Assembly (NCBI GenBank): GCA_902491475.1
Contig: CABUHY010000001.1
Coordinates: 62,001 to 126,000 of the forward strand
Reading direction: 5' to 3'
Origin: an uncultured Eubacteriales bacterium
GTDB lineage: Bacteria > Bacillota > Clostridia > Oscillospirales > Acutalibacteraceae
DNA: 64,000 nt
Shown here: positions 37,623 to 47,278 of the stretch, one piece after another
Layout: every line of letters starts with the position of its first letter
Numbering within the stretch: position 1 is the first letter of the stretch
The notes under the pieces: model-generated
The model's database searches: none
Told to the model about the DNA's origin: nothing
Seen by the model: the letters and a program-made list of their open reading frames with translations, nothing else
Program-made: the position numbers and the translations under genes

Positions 37623-39719
37623 ATGAAAACCGTACCCGAATATTTTGGATGCAAGGTCTTTGACGACAGAGTGATGAAAGCAAATCTCTCCGCCGATGTT
37701 TACACATCTCTTAAAAAGACTATTGACGAAGGCGCACAGCTTGACATTACGGTAGCTAATGCCGTTGCAACGGCTATGAAAGATTGGGCGGTTGCCAACG
37801 GAGCAACCCATTATACACACTGGTTCCAGCCTTTGACGGGTATTACGGCTGAAAAGCATGACAGCTTTATCTCCCCCTCTCCCGACGGCGGAGTTATTAT
37901 GGAATTCTCGGGTAAAGAGCTTATTAAAGGCGAGCCCGACGCGTCGTCTTTCCCCTCGGGCGGCTTGAGAGCAACATTCGAGGCAAGAGGCTATACCGCT
38001 TGGGACCCGACTTCATATGCTTTTATTAAGGGCAAAACGCTCTGCATTCCGACTGCTTTCTGCTCATACGGCGGCGAAGCGCTTGACAAGAAAACTCCTC
38101 TTTTGAGGTCAATGGAAGCGCTCAATGTTCAGGCGTTGAGAATACTCAAGCTTTTCGGTCACGACGATGTAAAGTGCGTCAGAACTTCCGTAGGTCCCGA
38201 GCAGGAATACTTCCTTATTACAAAAGAAATGTATGACAAGCGCCCCGACCTCCGCTTTACCGGCAGAACACTCTTCGGTGCAAAGCCTCCGAAAGGTCAG
38301 GAATTAGACGACCACTACTTCGGCGTTATCAAGCCCAAGGTTGCGGAATTTATGGAGGACCTTAACGACGAGCTCTGGAAACTCGGCATTCTCGCAAAAA
38401 CAGAGCACAACGAGGTTGCACCCGCACAGCACGAGTTGGCTCCCATATATTCGACAACAAACATTGCAACCGACCACAACCAGATTACAATGGAAATTAT
38501 GCAGAAGGTTGCCGCAAAGCACGGACTTGTTTGCCTGCTTCACGAAAAACCGTTTGCGGGCGTAAACGGAAGCGGCAAGCACAACAACTGGTCAATTTCA
38601 ACCGATACGGGCGTAAACCTCCTCTCTCCCGGAGACACCCCGTATGAGAACGCACAGTTCCTCCTCTTCCTTTGTGCGGTTATAAAAGCGGTTGACGATT
38701 ATCAGGACCTTTTAAGACTTTCCGTTGCGACTGCGGGCAACGACCATCGTCTCGGCGCTAACGAAGCTCCCCCCGCCGTTATTTCAATGTTCCTCGGCGA
38801 CGAATTAAACGGCGTTCTCGAAGCTATTGAAAACGACACGCCTTATGAGGGCACAAAGAAAACAAAAATGAAGCTCGGAGTTGATGTTCTTCCGAAATTC
38901 AACAGAGATACAACCGACCGTAACCGTACATCGCCTTTCGCATTCACGGGCAACAAATTCGAGTTCCGTATGCTCGGCTCTTCAAACAGCATAGCTTGCG
39001 CTAACATAATGCTCAATAGTGCAGTTGCCGAAAGTCTTAAAATTTATGCGGACAGACTTGAAAACGCAGATAACTTTGAAGAAAAGCTTCATGATATGAT
39101 TCGCAAGACGATAAAAGACCACAAGCGCATTATCTTCAACGGAAACGGCTACGACGACGCTTGGATTAAAGAAGCTACCGAAAAGAGAGGTCTCTTGAAC
39201 CTCAGAACCACGCCCGATGCAATGCCGCATCTGCTTGACAAGAAAAATGTCGATATGCTGACATCGCACAAGGTCTTCACGGTTCCGGAGCTTAATTCAA
39301 GATACGAAATTATGCTTGAAAACTACTGCAAGGCAGTTTCGATTGAGGCATCGACAATGATTGAAATGTCAAAGACCGAGATTTCTCCCGCAATCGCAAA
39401 CTACACCGCAGAGCTTGCAAAGGCAATCAAAAACAAGAAGCTTGCCGACGCGTCAATCCCCTGCTCGTATGAAATCGGCGTAGCTAAAAAACTCTCGACC
39501 CTCAACGACGGTATTTCCGTTAAGACCGCTGAGCTTGAAAAAATCCTTGCTTCGCTTTCGGATTATACGGATATCGGAAAAGAATCATGTGCTATCCGTG
39601 ACGAGCTCATTCCGAAAATGGATGATGTCCGTGCGCTTTGCGACGAGGCTGAAACAATCACCGCCAAAGAATTTTGGCCTTATCCTTCATACGGAGACTT
39701 GCTTTTCGGCGTAAAATAA
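37623..39719 (+). CDS. glnN: type III glutamine synthetase
   Basis: Makes glutamine from glutamate, ammonia and ATP; the large GSIII type forms double hexamers. 698 residues with the GSIII start (MKTVPEYFGCKVFDDRVMK), THYTHWFQPLTG, the metal-binding VGPEQEYFLI, KTEHNEVAPAQHELAPIY, NGSGKHNNWSI and AGNDHRLGANEAPP. I use the ATG at 37623 behind AGAGGA. An attenuator leader precedes it and purF follows, so glutamine supply is made next to glutamine use. Confidence 0.97.
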   Translation: MKTVPEYFGCKVFDDRVMKANLSADVYTSLKKTIDEGAQLDITVANAVATAMKDWAVANGATHYTHWFQPLTGITAEKHDSFISPSPDGGVIMEFSGKELIKGEPDASSFPSGGLRATFEARGYTAWDPTSYAFIKGKTLCIPTAFCSYGGEALDKKTPLLRSMEALNVQALRILKLFGHDDVKCVRTSVGPEQEYFLITKEMYDKRPDLRFTGRTLFGAKPPKGQELDDHYFGVIKPKVAEFMEDLNDELWKLGILAKTEHNEVAPAQHELAPIYSTTNIATDHNQITMEIMQKVAAKHGLVCLLHEKPFAGVNGSGKHNNWSISTDTGVNLLSPGDTPYENAQFLLFLCAVIKAVDDYQDLLRLSVATAGNDHRLGANEAPPAVISMFLGDELNGVLEAIENDTPYEGTKKTKMKLGVDVLPKFNRDTTDRNRTSPFAFTGNKFEFRMLGSSNSIACANIMLNSAVAESLKIYADRLENADNFEEKLHDMIRKTIKDHKRIIFNGNGYDDAWIKEATEKRGLLNLRTTPDAMPHLLDKKNVDMLTSHKVFTVPELNSRYEIMLENYCKAVSIEASTMIEMSKTEISPAIANYTAELAKAIKNKKLADASIPCSYEIGVAKKLSTLNDGISVKTAELEKILASLSDYTDIGKESCAIRDELIPKMDDVRALCDEAETITAKEFWPYPSYGDLLFGVK

Positions 39720-39742
39720 ACTAAAATAAATAAATGAAAAAC

Positions 39743-39778
39743 ATTTCGGATTCCCGTATTTTTACGGGGGTCCGAAAT
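39743..39778 (+). promoter_or_regulatory. hairpin between glnN and purF
   Basis: ATTTCGGA...TCCGAAAT with inner CCCGTA/TACGGG, a stem of about 14 pairs. No T-run follows, so it is more likely a processing or stability element in the purF leader than a terminator. Confidence 0.5.
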
Positions 39779-39801
39779 TGCGGTATAGAAAGCGGTTTTA
39801 T

Positions 39802-41232
39802 ATGTTTAACACCATTCACGAAGAATGCGGCGTTTTCGGAGTTTACTCCCCCGTTATGTCGGACGTCGCAAGGACAACCTATTACGGACTTTACGCTTTA
39901 CAGCACCGAGGTCAGGAAAGCGCGGGAATCGTCGTAAACGACGACGGCGTGTTTTCCGTAAAAAAATCCCTCGGCTTGGTTTCCGACGCCTTTTCTCAGG
40001 AGGATTTAGACTCTCTCGGGCAAGGCAATATAGCCGTCGGTCATGTCCGTTACGCCACAACGGGCAGCGACAGCGCAGAGAACATTCAGCCTATTGTAGT
40101 TAATCACAACAAGGGCAAAATGGCGCTCTCCCACAACGGCAACCTCACAAACTCCTTTGAATTGAGGGAAATGCTTGAAGAAAAGGGAGCGATTTTCCAC
40201 ACGACCACCGACACGGAGGTTATAGCGTATATCATAGTTCAGCAAAGGCTTCAATGCGGTTCGATAGAACAGGCGGTAGCCTCGGCAATGGACATTATCA
40301 AGGGTGCATATTCCCTTGTTATCTCGTCGCCCTCAAAGCTCATAGCAGTCAGAGACCCCAACGGCTTCCGTCCCTTATGCTACGGCGAAATGCAGGACGG
40401 CTCAATAGTTTTCGCTTCCGAAAGCTGTGCTCTCGATGCGGTAAACGCAAAACATATCAGAGATTTACTTCCCGGTGAAATTGCTATCGTCGAAAACGGC
40501 AAAATCCGTTTTGACACATCACACTGCAATTTAACGCCGAGAAGTCTTTGTGTGTTTGAATACATTTATTTTGCACGCCCCGACTCGGTCATTGACGGCG
40601 TGAGCGTGTCGCTTGCCCGTCAGCAGGCGGGACGGTTTCTTGCAAAGGCATATCCCGTTGACGCGGATATTGTAATCGGCGTGCCCGATTCGGGACTTGA
40701 AGCGGCGCTCGGTTATTCCGCCGAATCGAGAATTCCGTATAATATCGGCTTTACCAAAAACAAGTATATCGGACGAACCTTTATCGCACCCGAACAGAGT
40801 TCGAGAGAAAAGGGCGTAAATATAAAATTAAATCCTATTAAAGAAATCGTAAAAGGCAAAAAAATAGTTCTCGTTGACGACTCCATAGTCAGAGGCACAA
40901 CAAGCCGACGCATTGTCGATCTGCTGTGGGAAGCGGGAGCCAAAGAAATACATATGCGAATAAGCGCTCCGCCGTTTGTCTCCGCCTGCTACTACGGAAC
41001 GGATATTGACAACGCAAAGGGGCTTATCGCAAACAAGCACTCGGTTGACGAAATAGCAAGGATAATCGGCGTTACCTCGCTCGGTTACCTGCGAATGGAG
41101 GATGTAAGACTTCTTACGGGAAAGGACTCAGGCTTCTGCACAGCATGCTTTGACGGCAAATACCCCGTCCGCCCGTCCTCTCATTCCGAAAAATCAAGAT
41201 TTGAAAGTAAAATCAGCGAAAGCAAAAAATAA
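39802..41232 (+). CDS. purF: amidophosphoribosyltransferase
   Basis: First step of purine synthesis: PRPP plus glutamine to phosphoribosylamine. 476 residues. The short propeptide MFNTIHEE precedes the nucleophile Cys9 (CGVFGVYSP), as in Bacillus-type PurF. Further motifs: LQHRGQESAG, NGNLTN, RDPNGFRPL, the PRPP loop VLVDDSIVRGTT, and CTAC near the C-terminus, which with other Cys ligands an oxygen-sensitive [4Fe-4S] cluster. Start at 39802; a longer frame from 39778 has no ribosome site. Confidence 0.96.
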   Translation: MFNTIHEECGVFGVYSPVMSDVARTTYYGLYALQHRGQESAGIVVNDDGVFSVKKSLGLVSDAFSQEDLDSLGQGNIAVGHVRYATTGSDSAENIQPIVVNHNKGKMALSHNGNLTNSFELREMLEEKGAIFHTTTDTEVIAYIIVQQRLQCGSIEQAVASAMDIIKGAYSLVISSPSKLIAVRDPNGFRPLCYGEMQDGSIVFASESCALDAVNAKHIRDLLPGEIAIVENGKIRFDTSHCNLTPRSLCVFEYIYFARPDSVIDGVSVSLARQQAGRFLAKAYPVDADIVIGVPDSGLEAALGYSAESRIPYNIGFTKNKYIGRTFIAPEQSSREKGVNIKLNPIKEIVKGKKIVLVDDSIVRGTTSRRIVDLLWEAGAKEIHMRISAPPFVSACYYGTDIDNAKGLIANKHSVDEIARIIGVTSLGYLRMEDVRLLTGKDSGFCTACFDGKYPVRPSSHSEKSRFESKISESKK

Positions 41233-41253
41233 AGAAAGGTTAGGAAGAAAATT

Positions 41254-42861
41254 ATGACAAAGTACATTTTTGTGACAGGCGGCGTTGTATCGGGACTCGG
41301 AAAAGGAATTACAGCCGCATCTCTCGGCAGACTTTTGAAATCGAGAGGCTTGAAAGTAGCCTCGCAGAAGCTTGACCCCTATATCAATGTTGACCCGGGC
41401 ACGATGAGCCCCTATCAGCACGGCGAGGTTTATGTCACGGAGGACGGTGCGGAAACCGACCTTGACCTCGGACATTATGAAAGATTTATCGACGAGGATT
41501 TGAATAAATACTCAAACCTCACAACAGGCAAGGTATATTGGAATGTCCTCAACAAGGAGCGCAGAGGAGAATATCTCGGCTCGACCGTACAGGTTATCCC
41601 TCATGTTACCAACGAAATCAAAGAATTTGTTTATTCGGTAGGCAAAAAGACGGGCGCAGATGTTGTAATTACTGAAATCGGCGGCACAATCGGCGACATT
41701 GAAAGCCAGCCGTTCCTTGAGGCGGTAAGACAGATTTCACTTGAAGTCGGCAGAGAAAACAGCCTTTTCATTCATGTTACCCTTGTTCCGTTCCTCAGCG
41801 GCTCGGACGAACACAAATCGAAGCCCACACAGCACTCCGTAAAAGAATTGCAGGGAATGGGAATTAACCCGAATATAATCGTTCTTCGCTGCGACGAACC
41901 GCTCGAAAAATCGATTTTCCAGAAAATATCGCTGTTCTGCAATGTAAAGCCCGACTGCGTTATAGAAAACATAACTCTCCCCTGCCTTTACGAAGCTCCG
42001 CTTATGCTCGAAAAATCAAACTTTTCAAGCGTTGTGTGCAGAGAGCTCAATATCGACGCACCCGAAGCAGACCTTACGGAATGGACGAATATGGTTGAGC
42101 GTATAAAGGCAAGACATGAGGATGTTGAAATCGGCCTTGTCGGAAAATATGTTCAGCTGCATGACGCATATCTCTCCGTTGCCGAAGCTTTGAGGCACGC
42201 AGGCTACACGCACAACTCACATGTAAATATACATTGGATTGACTCCGAAACCATTACCAAAGAAACCGCAAACGAAGTTCTCGGCGGACTTGACGGCATT
42301 ATAGTGCCCGGCGGCTTCGGTTCAAGAGGTATTGAGGGTATGATACTTGCTGCACAGTATGCACGAGAAAACCATATCCCGTATTTCGGCATTTGCCTGG
42401 GTATGCAAATCGCAGTAATCGAATATGCACGCCATGTTGCAGGCATTGCCGACGCACATTCGGGCGAATTTGACGAGCTTTGCAAAAATAAAGTTATTGA
42501 CTTTATGCCCGGACAGAGCGATGATATAGATAAGGGCGGCACTCTCCGCCTCGGAGCGTACCCCTGTGACATTCAACCCGGCACAACCATGGAAAGATGT
42601 TACAAAACGAATGAAATATCGGAGCGCCATCGCCACAGATACGAATTCAACAACGAATACAGAGAGGTTTTGACATCTGCGGGTCTTACTCTCAGCGGTC
42701 TTTCGCCCGACGGCAAACTTGTTGAAACGGTTGAGCTTACCGACAGACCTTTCTATATCGGCGTACAGTATCATCCCGAATTCAAGTCAAGACCCAACAA
42801 ACCTCATCCGTTGTTTGAAGGATTTGTCGGCGCGGCTCTCGAAAACAGGAGGAGCAAATAA
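41254..42861 (+). CDS. pyrG: CTP synthase
   Basis: Aminates UTP to CTP with glutamine. 535 residues: N-terminal synthase (FVTGGVVSGLGKGITAASLG, KLDPYINVDPGTMSPYQHGEV) and C-terminal glutamine amidotransferase with GICLGMQ (nucleophile Cys) and the QYHPEF His-Glu pair. 21 bp after purF, and its TAA overlaps the carA ATG by one base. Confidence 0.98.
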   Translation: MTKYIFVTGGVVSGLGKGITAASLGRLLKSRGLKVASQKLDPYINVDPGTMSPYQHGEVYVTEDGAETDLDLGHYERFIDEDLNKYSNLTTGKVYWNVLNKERRGEYLGSTVQVIPHVTNEIKEFVYSVGKKTGADVVITEIGGTIGDIESQPFLEAVRQISLEVGRENSLFIHVTLVPFLSGSDEHKSKPTQHSVKELQGMGINPNIIVLRCDEPLEKSIFQKISLFCNVKPDCVIENITLPCLYEAPLMLEKSNFSSVVCRELNIDAPEADLTEWTNMVERIKARHEDVEIGLVGKYVQLHDAYLSVAEALRHAGYTHNSHVNIHWIDSETITKETANEVLGGLDGIIVPGGFGSRGIEGMILAAQYARENHIPYFGICLGMQIAVIEYARHVAGIADAHSGEFDELCKNKVIDFMPGQSDDIDKGGTLRLGAYPCDIQPGTTMERCYKTNEISERHRHRYEFNNEYREVLTSAGLTLSGLSPDGKLVETVELTDRPFYIGVQYHPEFKSRPNKPHPLFEGFVGAALENRRSK

Positions 42862-43955
42862 TGATTCAGAAGCCCGACAGAAAAATTATTTTGGAAAACG
42901 GTTCGCAATATCTCGGAGTGGGCTTTGCAGACAAGAGCGACAGGGTTGTTGAAATCGTTTTCAACACCTCAATGGTAGGTTATCAGGAAATACTTTCCGA
43001 CCCGTCATATACCGACCAGGGCGTTGTGTTTACATATCCGCTTATCGGAAACTACGGTATGGCTGACGACGACTATGAAACCGAAACGCCCACCGTCAGC
43101 GCCTTGATTGTCAGAGAATATAACCCCGAGCCGTCCAACTTCAGAAGCACGGCTACGCTTGAAAATGTTATGTTAAGATACGGCATAGCGGGCATTTCTC
43201 AAATCGATACAAGGAAGCTTACCCGTGAAATCAGAAACTTCGGAAGCTGCAAAGCGCTTCTTACCTCAGCTGACACATCGGTTGAGGACGGTTTGAAAAT
43301 CCTCGCCGATACAAATATGCCGCACGACGCGGTAAGCCGTGTCAGCAGAAAAAAGATTACGCCGTACAATGTCGAAAACGCAAGATTTCACATTGTGGCG
43401 ATAGACTGCGGAATGAAGCAGAATATCGTAAGAGAGCTTAACAGAGTCGGCTGCAGCGTAACCGTTGTACCGTACAACACCGACAGCGAAACAATTAAAG
43501 CACTTGCGCCCGACGGTGTATTTATTTCAAACGGTCCCGGAGACCCCACGGATGTCCCCGAGGTCATTAACACAATTAAAAATCTGCGCGGCTTCTGCCC
43601 GATATTCGGCATATGCCTCGGTCATCAGATAATTTCCCTCGCCTACGGCGCAAAAACATACAAGCTCAAATTCGGTCACAGAGGCGGTAACCACCCCGTA
43701 AGAAATCTTTTGACCGACAGAGTGGAAATAACCTCGCAGAACCATTCCTACGCCGTTGAAACCGACAGCGTAAAGGATACCGAACTTACCGTAACGCACA
43801 TCAATCTTCTCGACAACACCGTTGAGGGCGTTGAGTGCAAAAAGGACAAGGTATTCGGCGTGCAATACCACCCCGAAAGCGCACCCGGTCCGCAGGACAG
43901 CGCATACCTGTTTGACAGATTTATAGATTTAATGGAGGAAAGCCGAAATGCCTAA
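42861..43955 (+). CDS. carA: carbamoyl-phosphate synthase small subunit
   Basis: Glutaminase subunit of carbamoyl phosphate synthesis. 364 residues: N-terminal small-subunit fold (VFNTSMVGYQEILSDPSY, FTYPLIGNYG) and a class I amidotransferase with SNGPGDP, GICLGHQ and QYHPESAPGP. Coupled to pyrG through TAATG and overlaps carB by 8 bp. Confidence 0.97.
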   Translation: MIQKPDRKIILENGSQYLGVGFADKSDRVVEIVFNTSMVGYQEILSDPSYTDQGVVFTYPLIGNYGMADDDYETETPTVSALIVREYNPEPSNFRSTATLENVMLRYGIAGISQIDTRKLTREIRNFGSCKALLTSADTSVEDGLKILADTNMPHDAVSRVSRKKITPYNVENARFHIVAIDCGMKQNIVRELNRVGCSVTVVPYNTDSETIKALAPDGVFISNGPGDPTDVPEVINTIKNLRGFCPIFGICLGHQIISLAYGAKTYKLKFGHRGGNHPVRNLLTDRVEITSQNHSYAVETDSVKDTELTVTHINLLDNTVEGVECKKDKVFGVQYHPESAPGPQDSAYLFDRFIDLMEESRNA

Positions 43956-46900
43956 GAGAAAAGATATAAACAAAATTCTTGTAATCGGCTCGGGTCCTAT
44001 CGTTATAGGACAGGCGGCAGAGTTTGACTATGCGGGCACGCAGGCTTGCCTAGCGCTTAAAGAAGAGGGCTATGAGGTTATCCTTTGCAACTCAAACCCC
44101 GCTACAATTATGACCGACCCCGCAATCGCGGACAAGGTCTATATGGAGCCGCTGACCCTCGAATACATTGCAAAAATCGTCCGCAAGGAGCGCCCCGACG
44201 CCATTTTACCCGGCATCGGCGGTCAGACGGGTCTTAATCTCGCCATGCAGCTTGAAGAAAAAGGCGTGCTTCGTGAGTGCAATGTAGAACTGCTCGGCAC
44301 AAAGAGCGAAAGCATTAAAAGAGCCGAGGACAGAGAGCTTTTCAAGGAGCTTTGCGTTGATATAGGCGAACCCATACTTCCGTCGGAAATCGCAAACACC
44401 GAAGAAGAGGGCTTCAGGGTTGCGGAAGAAATCGGTTACCCCGTTGTTTTGAGACCTGCCTTTACTCTCGGCGGAACGGGCGGCGGCTTTGCCGAAAACA
44501 AAGAGGAATTTGCGGAGCTTATCAAAAATGCGCTCACCCTTTCCCCTGTTCATCAGGTTCTTATCGAAAAGAGCGTCAAGGGATATAAGGAAATCGAATA
44601 TGAGGTAATCCGAGACTCTGCGGACACCGCAATCACGGTTTGTAATATGGAAAATATCGACCCCGTCGGCATACATACAGGCGACTCGATTGTAGTTTGC
44701 CCCTCGCAGACGCTTACGAACAAGGAATACCATATGCTCCGTGACAGTGCGCTTAAAATAATCAGAGCATTGAAAATCAAGGGCGGCTGTAATGTTCAGT
44801 TTGCACTTGACCCGAAATCGTTCCAATATTATCTTATCGAGGTAAACCCGAGGGTTTCCCGTTCCTCGGCACTCGCTTCAAAGGCAAGCGGTTATCCGAT
44901 TGCAAGGGTTTCGGCAAAAATAAGCGTCGGCTTGCGCCTTGACGAAATTCATCTTGCAAACACGCTCGCATCTTTTGAGCCGACACTTGACTATGTTGTC
45001 ACAAAAATGCCCCGTTTCCCGTTTGACAAATTTGCGGACGCAAACAATTCCTTGAGTACGCAGATGAAAGCCACGGGCGAAGTTATGAGTGTCGGCAGAA
45101 CCATTGAGGAAAGCCTGTTAAAAGCCGTCCGTTCGCTTGAAATCGGCGCTTATCATCTCCACATAGCAAAATTTGACGAAACCTCCACCGAAGAGCTGTG
45201 CGAATACATCAAAATCGGTACGGACGACAGGATTTTCGCACTGGCGGAACTTTTGAGGAGAAATATATCGGTTGACGAATTAAACTCGCTTACCAAAATT
45301 GACCTTTTGTTCCTGCAGAAGCTCAGAAACATTGTTGAAATCGAAAGAGAATTGAAAGCAAACAAGGACAGTGCCGAATATCTTAAATACGCAAAGAAAA
45401 ACGGCTTTTCCGATATTGAAATCGCCTATCTTTGGGGCAAGACTCCGAGAGAAATATTTGAATTGCGTAAGGAACACGGCATAATGCCGACCTATAAGAT
45501 GATTGACACCTGCGCTTCCGAATTTAAGAGCTATGTACCCTATTTCTACTCGACATACGAGGAAGAAAACGAGTCTGTTGTATCGGACCGCAAAAAGATA
45601 ATCGTGCTCGGCTCGGGTCCCATCCGTATCGGTCAGGGCGTCGAGTTTGACTACTCGACCGTGCACGCCGTCAAAACCATCAAAGAAGCCGGTTACGAGG
45701 CTATTATCATAAACAATAACCCCGAAACTGTTTCAACCGACTACACAACCTCCGACAAGCTCTATTTCGAGCCTTTGTGCGTTGAGGATGTAATGAACAT
45801 CATAACCCTTGAAAATGCCGACGGTGTTGTTGTTTCCCTCGGCGGTCAGACTGCCGTAAACCTTGCCGAACCGCTCAACGAATACGGCGTTAAGCTTATC
45901 GGAACGGACTGCGCCGCAATAGAAAAGGCTGAAAACAGGGATTCGTTTGAAAAGCTGCTTGTTGAGCTCGGTATCCCCCAACCCAAGGGCTGTGCCGTTA
46001 CAAATATCGAGGACGGTATCCGTGCCGCAGAGGAAATCGGTTATCCCGTACTTGTGCGCCCGTCGTTCGTTCTCGGCGGCAGAGCAATGCAGATAGTTGC
46101 CAAGGAAGCGGACCTCCGCCATTACCTCAAAACGGCTGTTGAAATTGACGAGGACAAGCCCGTATTGGTTGACAAGTATATCAAGGGCAAGGAGCTCGAG
46201 GTTGACGCAATCTGCGACGGACGGGATGTATTTGTACCCGGAATTATGGAGCTTGTCGAAAGAACGGGCGTTCATTCGGGCGACTCTATGAGCGTTTATC
46301 CGACCTTCAGCGTATCGAACAAGGTCAAGGGCACAATTCTCGACTATGCAAAGAAGCTGGGACTCGGAATAGGCATTGTAGGTCTTTACAACATTCAGTT
46401 TATCGTTGACGAAAACGAAAATGTGTATATAATCGAAGTAAATCCCCGTTCGTCAAGAACAGTTCCGTTCCTTTCAAAATCCACGGGCTATTCGCTTGCG
46501 GACATTGCAACATATGCAATTCTCGGCGTAAGCTTAAAGGAACAGGGTATTTTCAAGCTCTATCCCGATGAGAAAAAGCGTTGGTATGTCAAATCCCCCG
46601 CCTTTTCGTTCTCAAAGCTCCGCGGTATGGACGCATATCTTTCCCCCGAAATGAAATCCACGGGCGAGGCTATCGGCTACGACGACAAGCTTCACAGAGC
46701 CATGTATAAGTCGCTTATCGCTTCGGGACTTAAACTTCAGAATTACGGTACGGTTATCGTAACCCTTGCCGACGAAGACAAGGAAGAGGCTTTGCCGCTC
46801 GTTAAACGCTTCTATGATATGGGCTTTAATATTGAGGCTACCGTAGGTACGGCGGATTTCTTAAAAGCTCACGGCATCAGGACAAGAGTCCGCAGGAAAT

Positions 46901-47127
46901 TGAGCGAGGGCAGCACGGAAATCCTCGAGGCTATAAGAGCGGGATATGTCAGCTATGTTATCAACACGAGGGCTATACTTTCGGGCGTTCACTATGAGGA
47001 CGGCGTTGCAATAAGAAACTGCGCCGTTGAAAACGGCATTACGACCTTTACTTCGCTTGATACGGTAAAGGTTCTGCTCGATGTTCTCGAAGAAATAACG
47101 ATGGGCATTTCCACTATCGACTCGTAA
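43948..47127 (+). CDS. carB: carbamoyl-phosphate synthase large subunit
   Basis: 1059 residues, the usual length, with two homologous ATP-grasp halves (VIGSGPIVIGQAAEFDYAGTQA near residue 12 and VLGSGPIRIGQGVEFDYSTVHA near 550; ATP sites LRPAFTLGGTGGG and VRPSFVLGGRAM) and a C-terminal MGS-like regulatory domain. The product carbamoyl phosphate feeds pyrimidine and arginine synthesis; no pyrB or argF is nearby. Last gene of the glutamine block. Confidence 0.98.
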   Translation: MPKRKDINKILVIGSGPIVIGQAAEFDYAGTQACLALKEEGYEVILCNSNPATIMTDPAIADKVYMEPLTLEYIAKIVRKERPDAILPGIGGQTGLNLAMQLEEKGVLRECNVELLGTKSESIKRAEDRELFKELCVDIGEPILPSEIANTEEEGFRVAEEIGYPVVLRPAFTLGGTGGGFAENKEEFAELIKNALTLSPVHQVLIEKSVKGYKEIEYEVIRDSADTAITVCNMENIDPVGIHTGDSIVVCPSQTLTNKEYHMLRDSALKIIRALKIKGGCNVQFALDPKSFQYYLIEVNPRVSRSSALASKASGYPIARVSAKISVGLRLDEIHLANTLASFEPTLDYVVTKMPRFPFDKFADANNSLSTQMKATGEVMSVGRTIEESLLKAVRSLEIGAYHLHIAKFDETSTEELCEYIKIGTDDRIFALAELLRRNISVDELNSLTKIDLLFLQKLRNIVEIERELKANKDSAEYLKYAKKNGFSDIEIAYLWGKTPREIFELRKEHGIMPTYKMIDTCASEFKSYVPYFYSTYEEENESVVSDRKKIIVLGSGPIRIGQGVEFDYSTVHAVKTIKEAGYEAIIINNNPETVSTDYTTSDKLYFEPLCVEDVMNIITLENADGVVVSLGGQTAVNLAEPLNEYGVKLIGTDCAAIEKAENRDSFEKLLVELGIPQPKGCAVTNIEDGIRAAEEIGYPVLVRPSFVLGGRAMQIVAKEADLRHYLKTAVEIDEDKPVLVDKYIKGKELEVDAICDGRDVFVPGIMELVERTGVHSGDSMSVYPTFSVSNKVKGTILDYAKKLGLGIGIVGLYNIQFIVDENENVYIIEVNPRSSRTVPFLSKSTGYSLADIATYAILGVSLKEQGIFKLYPDEKKRWYVKSPAFSFSKLRGMDAYLSPEMKSTGEAIGYDDKLHRAMYKSLIASGLKLQNYGTVIVTLADEDKEEALPLVKRFYDMGFNIEATVGTADFLKAHGIRTRVRRKLSEGSTEILEAIRAGYVSYVINTRAILSGVHYEDGVAIRNCAVENGITTFTSLDTVKVLLDVLEEITMGISTIDS

Positions 47128-47145
47128 TATAACAGATTTTTCTAA

Positions 47146-47174
47146 AAAGAGGCAGAAAAACTGCCTCTTTTTTT
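47146..47174 (+). terminator. terminator of the purF-pyrG-carAB block
   Basis: AAAGAGGCAG and CTGCCTCTTT, 10 bp, followed by TTTT. Confidence 0.92.
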
Positions 47175-47213
47175 TGTTTATTTATACTCAGTTCATAATT
47201 TAATGTTTTAATA

Positions 47214-47242
47214 TTGCAAACGGTCACTAAATTGACTATAAT
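47214..47242 (+). promoter_or_regulatory. promoter of the acyl-CoA ligase-acyltransferase operon
   Basis: TTGCAA (47214-47219) and TATAAT (47237-47242), 17 bp apart. Confidence 0.75.
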
Positions 47243-47278
47243 ATTATTTGATAATTAAACAGAAATTGAGGAGAAGAA

